Assembly: GCF_004348315.1 (NCBI RefSeq)
Contig: NZ_SMKC01000005.1
Coordinates: forward strand, 1 to 64,000
DNA length: 64,000 nt
Reading direction: 5' to 3'
Origin: Streptomyces sp. 8K308
GTDB lineage: Bacteria > Actinomycetota > Actinomycetes > Streptomycetales > Streptomycetaceae
In this document: piece by piece, positions 16,666 through 24,910 of the stretch
How the letters are laid out: every line of letters starts with the position of its first letter
Position numbering within the stretch: position 1 is the stretch's first letter
The notes under the pieces: generated by a model
Told to the model about the DNA's origin: nothing
The model's input: only the letters and a program-made list of their open reading frames with translations
The model's database searches: none
Made by a program: the position numbers and the translations under genes

Positions 16666-17241
16666 ATGACCAGGATCGGCATCATCCTCGGCAGCACCCG
16701 CCCCAACCGCAACGGCGAACAGGTCGCCACGTGGGTCCACGACACCGCGTCGCGCCGCACCGACGCCGAGTTCGAACTGATCGACCTGCGTGACCACCCG
16801 CTCCCCCACCTGGACGAGCCGCTGGGGGCCAAACACGGCCACTACCAGCACGAGCACACCCGGGTCTGGGCGGCCAGGATCGCTTCGTTCGCAGGGTTCG
16901 TCATGGTCACCCCCGAGTACAACCACTCCGCCTCCGGGGTGCTCAAGAACGCCCTCGACTACCTGTACGCGGAATGGAACAACAAGGCGGTCGGCTACGT
17001 CTCCTACGGCGTCGTCGGCGGCGCCCGGGCGGCAGAACAACTACGGCTGATCTGCGGCGCGCTGCAGATGGCCAGCGTGGGCCAGCAGGTCACGCTGTCA
17101 CTGATGACCGAGTTCGAGCACTACGCCACCCTCAGGCCAACCGACCACAGCGCCACCGCGCTGGACGCCCTTCTGGACCAGGTCGTCGCCTGGAGCGCCG
17201 CACTCGCGCCGCTGCGCGCCGCTTCCCAAACCGCTGCCTGA
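16666..17241 (+). CDS. NAD(P)H-dependent FMN reductase (flavodoxin fold)
   Basis: A 191-residue flavodoxin-like protein. GIILGSTRPNRNGEQVA (4-20) forms the FMN phosphate loop, and TPEYNHSASGVLKNALD contacts the flavin ring. SYGVVGGARAAEQLR follows. These are hallmarks of the NADPH-dependent FMN reductase family (ArsH/YieF/azoreductase group). Such enzymes reduce free FMN, quinones or azo compounds; the natural substrate cannot be told. AGGAGA at 16653-16658 precedes ATG 16666. It stands alone and intact among pseudogenes. Confidence 0.9.
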   Translation: MTRIGIILGSTRPNRNGEQVATWVHDTASRRTDAEFELIDLRDHPLPHLDEPLGAKHGHYQHEHTRVWAARIASFAGFVMVTPEYNHSASGVLKNALDYLYAEWNNKAVGYVSYGVVGGARAAEQLRLICGALQMASVGQQVTLSLMTEFEHYATLRPTDHSATALDALLDQVVAWSAALAPLRAASQTAA

Positions 17242-17496
17242 ACAACGATCAGGATCCGCGGTATGACCGTGGCGGTCCGCGCCCGGCGCCAACTCGAGCG
17301 GGTTCAACTCGCTCTGTCCGCATGACATGACGCCACAGCGATATTGATCGTGGACGGGACCTTGCTCGCACAGGGAAAACCCCTGAGGAGGATTAATTCA
17401 TCGTGGTCACCAGCATTCTGGGTTCCGCGGCCGCGCGTCGGAAGGAGCGGGGGAATCAGCACGGAATCGGCAACCCCACGAGCCGGAGCGACGTTC

Positions 17497-17959
17497 ATGA
17501 GGTTCGTTGCCGTATCGCTGGTCGCCGCCATGGTCGGCGTCTGCTCGGTGGGCACCGCTGACGCCGACAGCCAGGAAAGGGGCGGGGTCGAAGTCCTCGA
17601 ACTCGGAGTTCAGAACGATCAGTACGTGGTTTCCGATCTCGGCCAGCCAGGGCCGAGCGTGGGTGACATGCACGTCTACTCCGGCACGGCCATCAGGGAT
17701 GGTCGCGGTGTCGGACGTGGGGGGGCGATCGTGTCAGGTCATTCACGTCGAGAGCGAGGAACTCACGACGCAATGCCTGATCACGATAGAACTCGAGCGC
17801 GGCTCCCTCACGATGCAGTCGCTCTGGTCGGGGCGAACGAGTTCGCTCGACATGGCCGTCACCGGCGGTACGGGCGTCTACGGCAACGCGCGGGGCACTG
17901 CTCGCTACTGGGACATCGCCACGCCGGACGAGAGGCTGCGCGCTGAAATCCTGCGCTGA
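17497..17959 (+). pseudogene. Secreted allene-oxide-cyclase-like barrel protein, frameshifted at a G7 tract
   Basis: The first frame starts at ATG 17497 with a signal peptide (RFVAVSLVAAMVGVCSVGTADA), here cited in two pieces: RFVAVSLVAAMVG and CSVGTADA. The mature N-terminus VEVLELGVQNDQYVV and DMHVYSG follow. The second frame continues with CQVIHVESEELTTQCLI, MAVTGGTGVYGNARGTA and a stop at 17959. TGGTGVYGNARG is the signature of allene-oxide-cyclase/dirigent-like barrels, which are frequent as secreted actinobacterial proteins of unknown role. The frame changes at a run of seven G (17719-17725). Either a slippage mutation, phase variation or a sequencing error at the homopolymer explains it. 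Confidence 0.6.
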
Positions 17960-18082
17960 CTTCGCGCTGACACGCCAACGGAATCCGGACCGGGTGTCAC
18001 GTCGCTCGACGGCAGCGGCGTGGCTCGGCCGGGAGATTCGGCTGGGTGCGGCGGCCAGGTGCGCCCTGACGAAGTCGTGCCG

Positions 18083-18514
18083 TTAGGGCGGCGGTTTGGC
18101 GGGAATGATGTGGACCCACACACGCTCAAAGACCTTCCTGACCTTCGCCGGCCGCTCGCGGCGCTCAGCGCGGGACCTGGTATCGGCCTCGCTTTCGGCA
18201 TCGCCCGGCGCACGATCACCTCCTGGTGCCTGCTCCTCCCCCAACTCCTCGATCAGGGCGATCACGTCGCCGACGAGGTGCAGCAGCGTGTACGACGCGA
18301 CGTCCGGCGGCTGCTCGCTCCGGGCCTAGCCACGCTGGTCAGGGGCGACAGCCCGGTACCCGGCCGCCGCCAGCGCCCCGAACTGGTGACGCCAGGAGTA
18401 CCAGCCTCCCGGCCAGCCGTGCAGCAGCAGAACCAGCGGCCCCTGCCCCTGCCCGGCGATGTGCAGCCTGACCCCGTTCACGTCTACGAAGGAGTGGGTG
18501 AGCGAACCGTCCAC
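18083..18514 (-). pseudogene. Epoxide-hydrolase-like alpha/beta hydrolase with amber codon, truncated
   Basis: GTG 18514, preceded by AAGGAGG, starts [20 protein letters not shown], then [32 protein letters not shown] and a TAG at 18326-18328. The same frame goes on with ARSEQPPDVASYTLLHLVG and DVIALIEELGEEQA, exactly the next part of an epoxide-hydrolase-type protein (usually DQRGYG.S). A nonsense codon has thus replaced a sense codon, most simply TAC for Tyr. After EEQA the similarity stops and the frame ends at 18083, so the nucleophile elbow is missing. It was a real gene, now dead. Confidence 0.6.
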
Positions 18515-18569
18515 ACCAGCCTCCTTGAATCGGAGAGCTCGCACCACCTCAGAAGATGCGCATTTCTTG

Positions 18570-19272
18570 CTATTTTCCCATTTGCACGTACAGGGTATCC
18601 GGGTCAGCGGACAGCTGCGACTTGATCCAACGGGTGGTGTCATCGGCCAGCACCTCGTGCGCCCCCGCCTCGATGCCGTCCAGGGCGGCCACGGCCACGT
18701 CACGGGGGTCGGCCTTGGGTGCGTCGATTCCCGACGTCATGTCGGTGTTCACGTAGGCCACGTGGAGCCCGGTCACCGCGAGGCCGCGCCGCCGCAACGC
18801 CAGGCGCAACGAGTTACTCCGCGACCACAGGGCGGCCTTGGACGCGCTGTAGGGCGTGCCGTCGGCCAGCCAGGACAGGGCCGAGTGGACGTTGAGGATG
18901 TGGCCCCCGCCGTTGCGCTCGATGATCGGCGCGAAGGCCCGGGTGACCAGCAGTGGCCCGTAGAAGTTGGTCTCCAGATCCCGGCGCACGTCCTCCGTCG
19001 GCGACTCGAGGTACGAGGCGCCGACGGAGGCACCGGCGTTGTTGATCAGGATGGTGACGTCCTGGGCCTGCTCGGCGGCGGCCGCCACGCAAGCGGGGTC
19101 CGTTACCTCGAGCGCCAGCGGAACAGGCGTGGGTGTGCGTCACCCTGCGCGGGTCGCGGGCCGTGGCGTAGATCCTGCCGGCACCGCGCGCGTGGAGCTC
19201 CTCGACCAGCATTCTGCCGATGCCCCGGCTGCCTCCGGTGACGAGCACGGTGGCGCCCTTTATCGCTGTCAC
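18570..19272 (-). pseudogene. SDR oxidoreductase with one frameshift
   Basis: GTG 19272, with TTGGAGG six bases upstream, begins TAIKGATVLVTGGSRGIGRM and reaches YATARDPRRVTHTH. The continuation is in the next frame: PVPLALEVTDPACVAAAA, ILINNAGAS, NVHSALSWLADG, PYSASKAAL and the stop at 18570. All SDR motifs (TGGSRGIG, NNAG, Ser, YxxxK) are present, but a frameshift near 19118-19128 separates the coenzyme site from the rest. It sits next to an intact SDR (19418-20236) of the same strand. One base of correction would restore a full-length gene of about 234 residues. Confidence 0.7.
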
Positions 19273-19417
19273 GACTACCTCCAAGAGTTGGGAAACGATC
19301 TGGCGCAGGCGCGCGGCACGGCGCCACGGACATCTCCGTCGGAACATCGATCTCGTTCCGCTCCGCGCACACGCCACTCCACTCGCCTCTCACGGGGTGC
19401 TTGGGCCCGGCCGGGCG

Positions 19418-20236
19418 TCAGCCGGCCAGCCGGTTGAGCTTGCGGATCTGCTTGTCGAAGGCCCGAGTGGGAACGACGCGGCGCAGTGTGCTCACGCGTC
19501 CGGCCATGGAGCCGGCGGTGTAGCGCAGCTTCGGCTTGGCGTCGGTCGCCGCAGTGACGATCACCTTGGCGACGAGGGCGGGGGCGTCGCCGCTCTCGAT
19601 CGCCTCCGCCATCAGGCGGTCGAAGGTGTGCCGCTGCTTCGCGTAAATCTGCAGGGGCGTGTCGGGTTTCCCGCTGTTGGCCTCGAATCCGGTCCTGGTG
19701 TAGGCGGGTTCGACGAGAAGCGCCCGGACGCCGTGCTCACGGATCTCGTGGTCCAGGGACTCGGTGTACCCCTCGATCGCATGCTTGGAGGCGGCGTAGA
19801 CGGCCATGTAGGGCGAGGGGATGAACCCGACCACGGACGAGATGTTGATGACGCGCCCTCGACGCTGAGCGCGCATGTGCGGGAGGACCGCCTTCACCAT
19901 GCGCATGACTCCGAAGACGTTGGTGTCGAAGACGCCCTGGGCCTGCGCGACGGAGGTCTCCTCGGCCGCGCCCGTCGACCCGACGCCGGCGTTGTTGACC
20001 AGGACGTCAATCCGCCCGAACCGCTCGACCACCTGTTGGACCGCGGTGGTGACCGAGGCGTCACTGGTCACGTCAAGGTCGAGGAACGTCACACCGTCGA
20101 GCGGAGTGACGCGTGAGGTGTCGCGGCCTGTGCCGACCACGTCGAAACCCGCTGCGACCAGCGCGAGCGCGGTTTCCTTCCCTATGCCGGACGACGCACC
20201 CGTCACGAGTGCCACCGGCCGATCTGCGGTCATCAT
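19418..20236 (-). CDS. SDR-family oxidoreductase under TetR-type control
   Basis: A 272-residue SDR with TGASSGIGKETALAL, VLVNNAGVG, NISSVVGFIPSP and YAASKHAIEGYTESL. The pattern is that of the oxidoreductase/YbbO-like SDRs acting on ketones or aldehydes. The substrate is unknown. The start is ATG 20236 (a second ATG follows directly). Its promoter contains two copies of the dyad AAACCGATCGGTTT. A third copy precedes the divergent-side TetR gene (20751-21320), so it is almost surely the target of that repressor. Confidence 0.88.
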   Translation of the reverse strand: MMTADRPVALVTGASSGIGKETALALVAAGFDVVGTGRDTSRVTPLDGVTFLDLDVTSDASVTTAVQQVVERFGRIDVLVNNAGVGSTGAAEETSVAQAQGVFDTNVFGVMRMVKAVLPHMRAQRRGRVINISSVVGFIPSPYMAVYAASKHAIEGYTESLDHEIREHGVRALLVEPAYTRTGFEANSGKPDTPLQIYAKQRHTFDRLMAEAIESGDAPALVAKVIVTAATDAKPKLRYTAGSMAGRVSTLRRVVPTRAFDKQIRKLNRLAG

Positions 20237-20254
20237 GGACCCCCGAACTCTTGA

Positions 20255-20303
20255 GAAACCGATCGGTTTCCCTCAGCGTAAACCGATCGGTTTCCATGCG
20301 CAA
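20255..20303 (-). promoter_or_regulatory. Promoter with two TetR-type operators for the SDR gene
   Basis: On the minus strand TTGCGC (20298-20303) and TACGCT (20275-20280) are separated by exactly 17 bp. The spacer contains the perfect dyad AAACCGATCGGTTT (20280-20293, touching the -10). A second copy, GAAACCGATCGGTTTC (20255-20270), covers the expected start site. The centres are 24 bp apart. Occupation of either site would block RNA polymerase. The identical site at 21351-21368 in front of the TetR gene identifies the regulator by inference. Confidence 0.65.
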
Positions 20304-20750
20304 GTTCCAGCGTCGATCCGGCCGGGGCCGCCGTGCTCTTCTTCGCCGCCGGCCGCGTGCAGGTCGGCCCGTCATCAGAAGTCGGCGTTCGGCCGCCGTC
20401 GAGGGCCGGGAGCGCCCGGCGCGGACTGCGGGGTCGCCACATCACGGCGGTCGCTCATGCGCGGCTGATCTCGGAGCACTCCGAAGCGCTCCAGACGCAG
20501 ATGCGGGGATACGCCATCGCGGCAGCCGCCGAGGCGCAGGGCGAGGGTGAGCAGATCGGCGAACTGCTCCGGGCCGGCGAGACGGCTCCGGGAAACCATG
20601 CACCTGCCGCCGGCCGCCGACAGCATGGTCCTCCTCGCGCACGGGACGCCCGGTCGGCAACAGCCCTACGGCCGTCGGACCTCCCCCAGCGGAGGTGCTG
20701 TCCGGAATCTTGATACCAGGTCCGCTGCGGGCCTGCCCTGACGGCGACCG
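20304..20750. other. Stretch without a supported gene
   Basis: Between the operator region and the TetR stop codon, several Ala/Arg-rich frames stay open on both strands. None has recognisable motifs, a ribosome site or plausible composition. A plus-strand frame (around HARLISEHSEALQTQMRGYA) has helix-like character but no identity that I can name. I see no hairpin strong enough to call a terminator. Confidence 0.5.
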
Positions 20751-21320
20751 TCAGCCCATGCCTGCCGCATCGAGCAGGGTGGCCACAGTGGGCGCGATGA
20801 GGCCGGTGAGGGTGTCGGCTCCGATCCCCGCGCGGGCGCTGGCGCCGTCGAAGACCAGGCTGAGCTGTCGGGCCAGCAGGTCGGGATCGCTCGCGCCACC
20901 CTGTTCGGCCTCGGAACGGAAGAACGCCGTCAGGTTCGACTTGACCCGGTGAGCCACCTGACTGGCGGGATGGCTCTGATCCTTGAGCTCGACCTGCACC
21001 GCCAGGTACCGACAGCCTCGGAACTCGGGCGCGACCGACTCCGACTCCACCTGCTCGAAGACGTGCAGGATCCGCTCGCGGGGTGAACGGCCATCGTCCG
21101 CGGGGGGCAGGAGCGTCGCCACATAGGCCGAGGCGCGATCCTCCAGGCTCGCCGCCAGCAGTTCGTCCTTGCTCTCGAAGAGCTGGTACAGGGAGCGCTT
21201 GGACACCCCCGCCGCCTTGCACAGCGCGTCAATGCCGATGCCGACACCCTCCCGGTAGGTGAGCGTGGCCGCCGCCTCCAGCAGCCGCTCCCGGGGCCTG
21301 GCCTTCACTTCGGTGCTCAT
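20751..21320 (-). CDS. TetR-family repressor
   Basis: A 189-residue TetR/AcrR protein. The N-terminal helix-turn-helix lies near residues 12-58 (AAATLTYREGVGIGIDALCK, then AGVSKRSLYQLFESKDELL). The helical C-terminal ligand domain ends at AAGMG. ATG 21320 is supported by a promoter with -10 TACCCT six bases upstream, so the mRNA would be leaderless. A dyad GGAAACCGATCGGTTTCC overlaps its -35, consistent with autorepression. The same dyad occurs twice in the promoter of the SDR gene 19418-20236. A degraded alpha/beta hydrolase lies divergently, probably the third member of the regulon before it decayed. Confidence 0.9.
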   Translation of the reverse strand: MSTEVKARPRERLLEAAATLTYREGVGIGIDALCKAAGVSKRSLYQLFESKDELLAASLEDRASAYVATLLPPADDGRSPRERILHVFEQVESESVAPEFRGCRYLAVQVELKDQSHPASQVAHRVKSNLTAFFRSEAEQGGASDPDLLARQLSLVFDGASARAGIGADTLTGLIAPTVATLLDAAGMG

Positions 21321-21326
21321 ACGGTG

Positions 21327-21368
21327 AGGGTAGCTCGATTCCGGCAAAACGGAAACCGATCGGTTTCC
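21327..21368 (-). promoter_or_regulatory. Leaderless promoter and operator of the TetR gene
   Basis: The minus strand carries -35 TTTCCG (21350-21355), a 17-bp spacer and -10 TACCCT (21327-21332). The six bases CACCGT then lead to ATG 21320. The perfect 18-bp palindrome GGAAACCGATCGGTTTCC (21351-21368) overlaps the -35. This arrangement fits negative autoregulation. Confidence 0.6.
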
Positions 21369-21414
21369 GCGGCGCTCGGGGTGGCTACCCCTGGCCGCAC
21401 GACAGAGGGGATGC

Positions 21415-22057
21415 CTGGGAGCGACCGTGCCCGGGGCCTCGTACGACGAGCCGGCCATGCGCGCGGGAGTCAACCGGCTCCTGACCGCACTCGACCTCCA
21501 CGACGTGACGCTGGTCGGGGAGTCCATGGGGGCGGTACTCGCCCTGACCACCGCGGCCGATCTGCCGGAGCGGGTACGGCGCGTCGTCGCGGTGAACGCG
21601 TACGACTTCCGCGGCGGTATCGCCCGGTCTGGTCTCCTCGCCCGTGTGGTGGTCAGCGGTGTTCTCACTCCGCGAGTGGGCCCGGTGATCGCCGGGGTGG
21701 AGCCCAAGCCCGCCCTCCGCAGGATCCTGCAGGGCGGCCTCGGCGACAAGAGTGCGCTGCGGGCGGACTACGTGGACGAGCTCCTCCAGGCGGGCGGCCG
21801 CCCCGGCTACCCGACCGTCGCCCCCGGGGCGTGTATCAGAACCTGCCCAGCCTCATCGCGGCCCGCTCGCGCTACCCCGAGGTCAAGGTGCCCATCCACC
21901 TCGTCTACGGCGAGAAGGACTGGTCCCGGCCCTCAGACTGGGAAGCCAACAAGCAGCTGCTGCCGGCCGCCGACTTCACGCAGGTTCCGGGAGTAGCCAC
22001 TTCATCGCGCTGGAGAGGCCGGAGCTGGTGGCCGACCTGTTGGACGCGGTCGCGTAA
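21415..22057 (+). pseudogene. Alpha/beta hydrolase, N-truncated with two frameshifts
   Basis: Frame one gives YDEPAMRAGVNRLLTALDL, LVGESMGAVLALTTAADLPE and a lid region to YVDELLQAGGRPGYPT. Frame two then gives YQNLPSLIAARSRYPEVKV, IHLVYGEKDWSRPSDW and FTQVPG. Frame three gives SHFIALERPELVADLLDAVA and the stop at 22057. GESMG is the nucleophile elbow, EKDWSRP holds the acid and SHF the His. The first third, with the HGxP oxyanion region, is missing. Two frameshifts and a 5' deletion make it a pseudogene. It begins about 50 bp beyond the TetR operator at 21351-21368. Confidence 0.65.
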
Positions 22058-22560
22058 CCACACCGACAGTGCCGCGGACACGAGGGCGCGGCCACCACGG
22101 GCGACGCGGCGGCCCGCAAGGCATACCGGGTCTACGGCGGACGCCAGCAACGTCACTTCCGGTGTCCCTTCATCTTCGTGCGTGTCTCGGCGTGCTCTCC
22201 GGGCCCGGTGCCGATCCGGGCGGTGGCCTCGGCCTCGGTGGGTTCCCGCAGGGTCCTCTGGGCCCAGGACCCTGATCAACTCGATTCTGTCCGCCGTACG
22301 CAGACACCCCATCAGACGGTGTGCTCTCATGCCGGGACAAGACCATCGCGTCGTCTCGCTTCAACGAGCTTCGCCACTCGGAAAGTTACGCGATGGCAGC
22401 GCTGTCACCAGGGGATGTGCGGAGATCGCTGTTACATAACTCGGCAACTCGGCCCGCCTTGACACGGCCGTCGCCGCGCCCCGCTCCGGCGTGACTCGTC
22501 TTGTGGAGTTGCTTCCCTCTGTTGACGGGCCGGTGTCAGACGGCCCTGAGCTCGGGCTCG
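22058..22560. other. Stretch without a supported gene
   Basis: About 500 bp lie between the hydrolase pseudogene and the MMPL remnant. Frames are short or Arg/Pro-rich on both strands. A phrase resembling KAYRVYGGRQQRHFRCPFI near 22105-22170 may be a scrap of an enzyme, but it is too short to name. No RNA gene or strong terminator was seen. Confidence 0.45.
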
Positions 22561-22880
22561 GACTGATCCCAGCGTTCCTCGTCAGTGCTGGTGCCGTCAC
22601 CCCACCGTCCAGTGCCTGATGGAGCCGCTCGCCCTCAATGTGCACGTTCGGCAGGGCACGGTCCAGCCAGCGCGGCAGCCACCACGCCGCGCGGTCGAGG
22701 AGGGCCAGGACGGCGGAGACGATGGCCACGCGGACGACGAAAGCGTCGAAGAGGACGGCGATGGCCGGGCCGAAGACGATGCCGACCAGGAGGATCGGCA
22801 TCCTGCTCATGACCGGGCCGGTCTCCTCAACCCCGATGAGCCCGGCGGCCCAGCCCCACGCGAAGACCGCGACCACCGCG
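22560..22880 (-). pseudogene. MMPL/RND-type transporter, C-terminal remnant with internal deletion
   Basis: The minus frame reads VAVFAWGWAAGLIGVEETGP, then MSRMPILLVGIVFG joined directly to PAIAVLFDAFVVRVAIVS, and RAAWWLPRWLDRALPNV with HIEGERL. In MMPL proteins (MmpL/ActII-ORF3 type) these blocks are normally separated by roughly 70 residues including the GLAMDYEVFL motif. Here that segment is deleted. The N-terminal part is also missing. It is clearly dead debris of an exporter of about 700 residues. Confidence 0.6.
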
Positions 22881-23177
22881 CCGAGTCAGGCCACCACGGA
22901 GAGCAGGAACCCGAAGACAGCCCCAACCGTACTGAGGCCGGAGCTCCCAAGCCATACAGGCATATATTCCCCCGCCGCAGCTACTCCGTCTCGGCTAGGC
23001 GGAACCTGCACCGTGGCGAAGCTGGAACACCACGCGCTCCGCGTCTCCTCCAAGCGTCCACAGGGACCCCACGTGCCCCCTGCGAAACGCCTCTGAGCCG
23101 TTCTCTAGGATCCCGTACCACGCCGATTTTCAGATCACCCTCTCGCGCTTGACGCGCTCCCCACCGAAAGGAATCGC
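22881..23177. other. Upstream region of the amino-acid symporter gene
   Basis: No gene is supported here. A TAGGAT hexamer at 23108-23113 may be a -10 element, but no matching -35 is seen. I looked for a glycine-type riboswitch, because AGCS symporters can be so controlled, and found no tandem glycine aptamer pattern. AAAGGAA lies close to the GTG start at 23178. Confidence 0.4.
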
Positions 23178-24578
23178 GTGGACTGGCTCGACGACCCCCT
23201 GGCGGACGCCTCCGAGTTCATCTGGGGCCCCTTTCTCCTGATCCCGCTCCTCCTGCTGACCGGCCTCTACCTCACGGTCATGTTGCGCGGCATCCAGTTC
23301 CGGCAACTGTTCCCCGCCCTCTACCTCGCCCTCGTCCAGCGCAAGGAGCCCGAGGGAAGCTCTCAGGGAGACGTCTCCCACTACCAGGCGCTGACCACCG
23401 CGCTGGCCGCCACCATCGGCGTCGGCAACATCGCCGGCGTGGCCACCGCTTTCTACCTCGGCGGCCCGGGATCGCTGTTCTGGATGTGGATAACCGGCCT
23501 GGTCGGCATGGCCACCAAGTACTCCGAGGCGTTCCTCGGCGTCCGCTTCCGCCGCAAGGACGCCAACGGCCAGATGGGCGGCGGCCCCATGCACTACCTG
23601 CGTCAGGGCATCCCGGGGCGCACCGGACTCTTCCTGTCGGTGTTCTTCGCCGTCGCGGGCGCCGTCGCCGCGTTCGGCATCGGCAACGGCACGCAGGCCA
23701 ACACCGTGGCCACCTCGGCCGACTCCCAGTGGGGCGTGCCGACCTGGCTGACCGGCGTGATCCTCACCGTGGGCGCCGCCGCCGTGATCATCGGCGGCAT
23801 CAAGGCCATCGGCCGGGTCACCGCAGCTTTCGTGCCGATCATGGCGATCTTCTACGTCGCCAGCGCCGCCGCGCTGATCGCCCTCAACATCGGCGAACTG
23901 CCCGGCGCCGTCGAGTTGGTCGTCACTGACGCCTTCACCGGCACCTCGGCGGCCGGCGGATTCGCCGGCGCGGCTGTGATGGAGGCCGTGCGCTACGGCG
24001 TGGCCCGGGGCATCTTCTCCAACGAGTCGGGCCTTGGCACCGGCGGCATCGCCGCCGCGGCGGCGCAGAGCTCCCACCCCACCCGCCAGGGCCTGGTGTC
24101 CATGACGCAGACCTTCCTCGACACCATCGTCGTCGTCAGCTTCACCGGCCTTGCCATCGTCGTCACCGGCGTGTGGGACGACCCGGACGTGGCGGAGGGC
24201 GCGCCGATGACCATCGCCGCCTTCGAGGAGGGCCTCGGCGGCTGGGCCAGTCACCTGGTGGTCATCAGCATCGTGCTTTTCGCGGCCTCCACCATCGTCG
24301 GCTGGGGCTACTACGGCGACCGGTGCGTCGAGAGCCTGTGGGGCGTCAGGGCCATCACCCCCTACCGCGTGCTGTTCGTGCTCATGGTCTACGTGGGCTC
24401 GGTGACCGACCTCCAGACCGTCTGGCTCTTCTCCGACGTCGCCAACGGCCTGATGGCACTGCCCAACCTGATCGGCCTCGTCATCCTGGCCCCACTCGTC
24501 GTCCGGGAGACCCGCGCCTACCTCAGGGACCCGGAACGCGAGATCGCCCGCGCCCAGCAGGCGATGGGCACGCGGTAG
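23178..24578 (+). CDS. Sodium:amino acid symporter, AGCS family
   Basis: A 466-residue membrane protein with about ten or eleven spans. ALTTALAATIGVGNIAGVATA and GGPGSLFWMWITGLVGMATKY are the family signature near residues 73-115, with GGGPMHYLRQG next. FSNESGLGTGGIAAAAAQSSHP is a second conserved block; it is given here only as FSNESGLGTGG. The family imports alanine or glycine with sodium. GTG 23178 has AAAGGAA five bases upstream. It is monocistronic and followed by a hairpin at 24593-24608. It is one of the few intact genes of the decayed stretch. Confidence 0.93.
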   Translation: MDWLDDPLADASEFIWGPFLLIPLLLLTGLYLTVMLRGIQFRQLFPALYLALVQRKEPEGSSQGDVSHYQALTTALAATIGVGNIAGVATAFYLGGPGSLFWMWITGLVGMATKYSEAFLGVRFRRKDANGQMGGGPMHYLRQGIPGRTGLFLSVFFAVAGAVAAFGIGNGTQANTVATSADSQWGVPTWLTGVILTVGAAAVIIGGIKAIGRVTAAFVPIMAIFYVASAAALIALNIGELPGAVELVVTDAFTGTSAAGGFAGAAVMEAVRYGVARGIFSNESGLGTGGIAAAAAQSSHPTRQGLVSMTQTFLDTIVVVSFTGLAIVVTGVWDDPDVAEGAPMTIAAFEEGLGGWASHLVVISIVLFAASTIVGWGYYGDRCVESLWGVRAITPYRVLFVLMVYVGSVTDLQTVWLFSDVANGLMALPNLIGLVILAPLVVRETRAYLRDPEREIARAQQAMGTR

Positions 24579-24592
24579 ACCGCGGGTCCCGA

Positions 24593-24608
24593 GCCCGCGA
24601 GTGCGGGC
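24593..24608 (+). terminator. Possible terminator of the symporter gene
   Basis: GCCCGC-GAGT-GCGGGC forms a 6-bp perfect stem with a 4-nt loop, 15 bp past the stop codon. An overlapping alternative stem CGCGGG/CCCGCG uses the bases just upstream. There is no U tract, as is usual in high-GC actinobacteria. Confidence 0.4.
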
Positions 24609-24910
24609 GGTCACCTCCCGGTTTCCGCGGCATCGGTCTCCGAGTCCTGGTTATGACACCGGAGACCGCCGCGGAAGCGCTGGTCGACGGCTGGCCGTCA
24701 CGCCAAGCGAAGGCTCCCGCCACGGGATCAAGGATGCTTGGATCGACCTCTTGCATGTCATGCGGTCCAGCACTCCCCAGGGCAGGCGCATCAGCCCGCT
24801 GACCTGCACGATCCATCCTCCGACGCCACCGCCGTCCGCGGCGATCCGCGCCCGATGTCACTCAGCTGGTCACTCACTCCGTTCGCTCCCGGACGTAGGT
24901 GGGCTCCGCC
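24609..24910. other. Stretch without a supported gene
   Basis: No frame on either strand has recognisable motifs or good start signals. It separates the symporter terminator from the alpha/beta hydrolase remnant on the minus strand. Confidence 0.45.

Noticed and set aside
18020-18240. Plus-strand phrase resembling a transposase (ARRTITSW)
   Set aside because: Too short and with no second motif or terminal repeat.
22900-23178. Glycine-type riboswitch before the AGCS symporter
   Set aside because: No tandem aptamer core could be recognised.
23130-24614. Minus-strand 494-codon frame opposite the symporter
   Set aside because: It is rich in Asp/Gly/His repeats typical of antisense to a hydrophobic high-GC gene; the plus strand has a clear family match.
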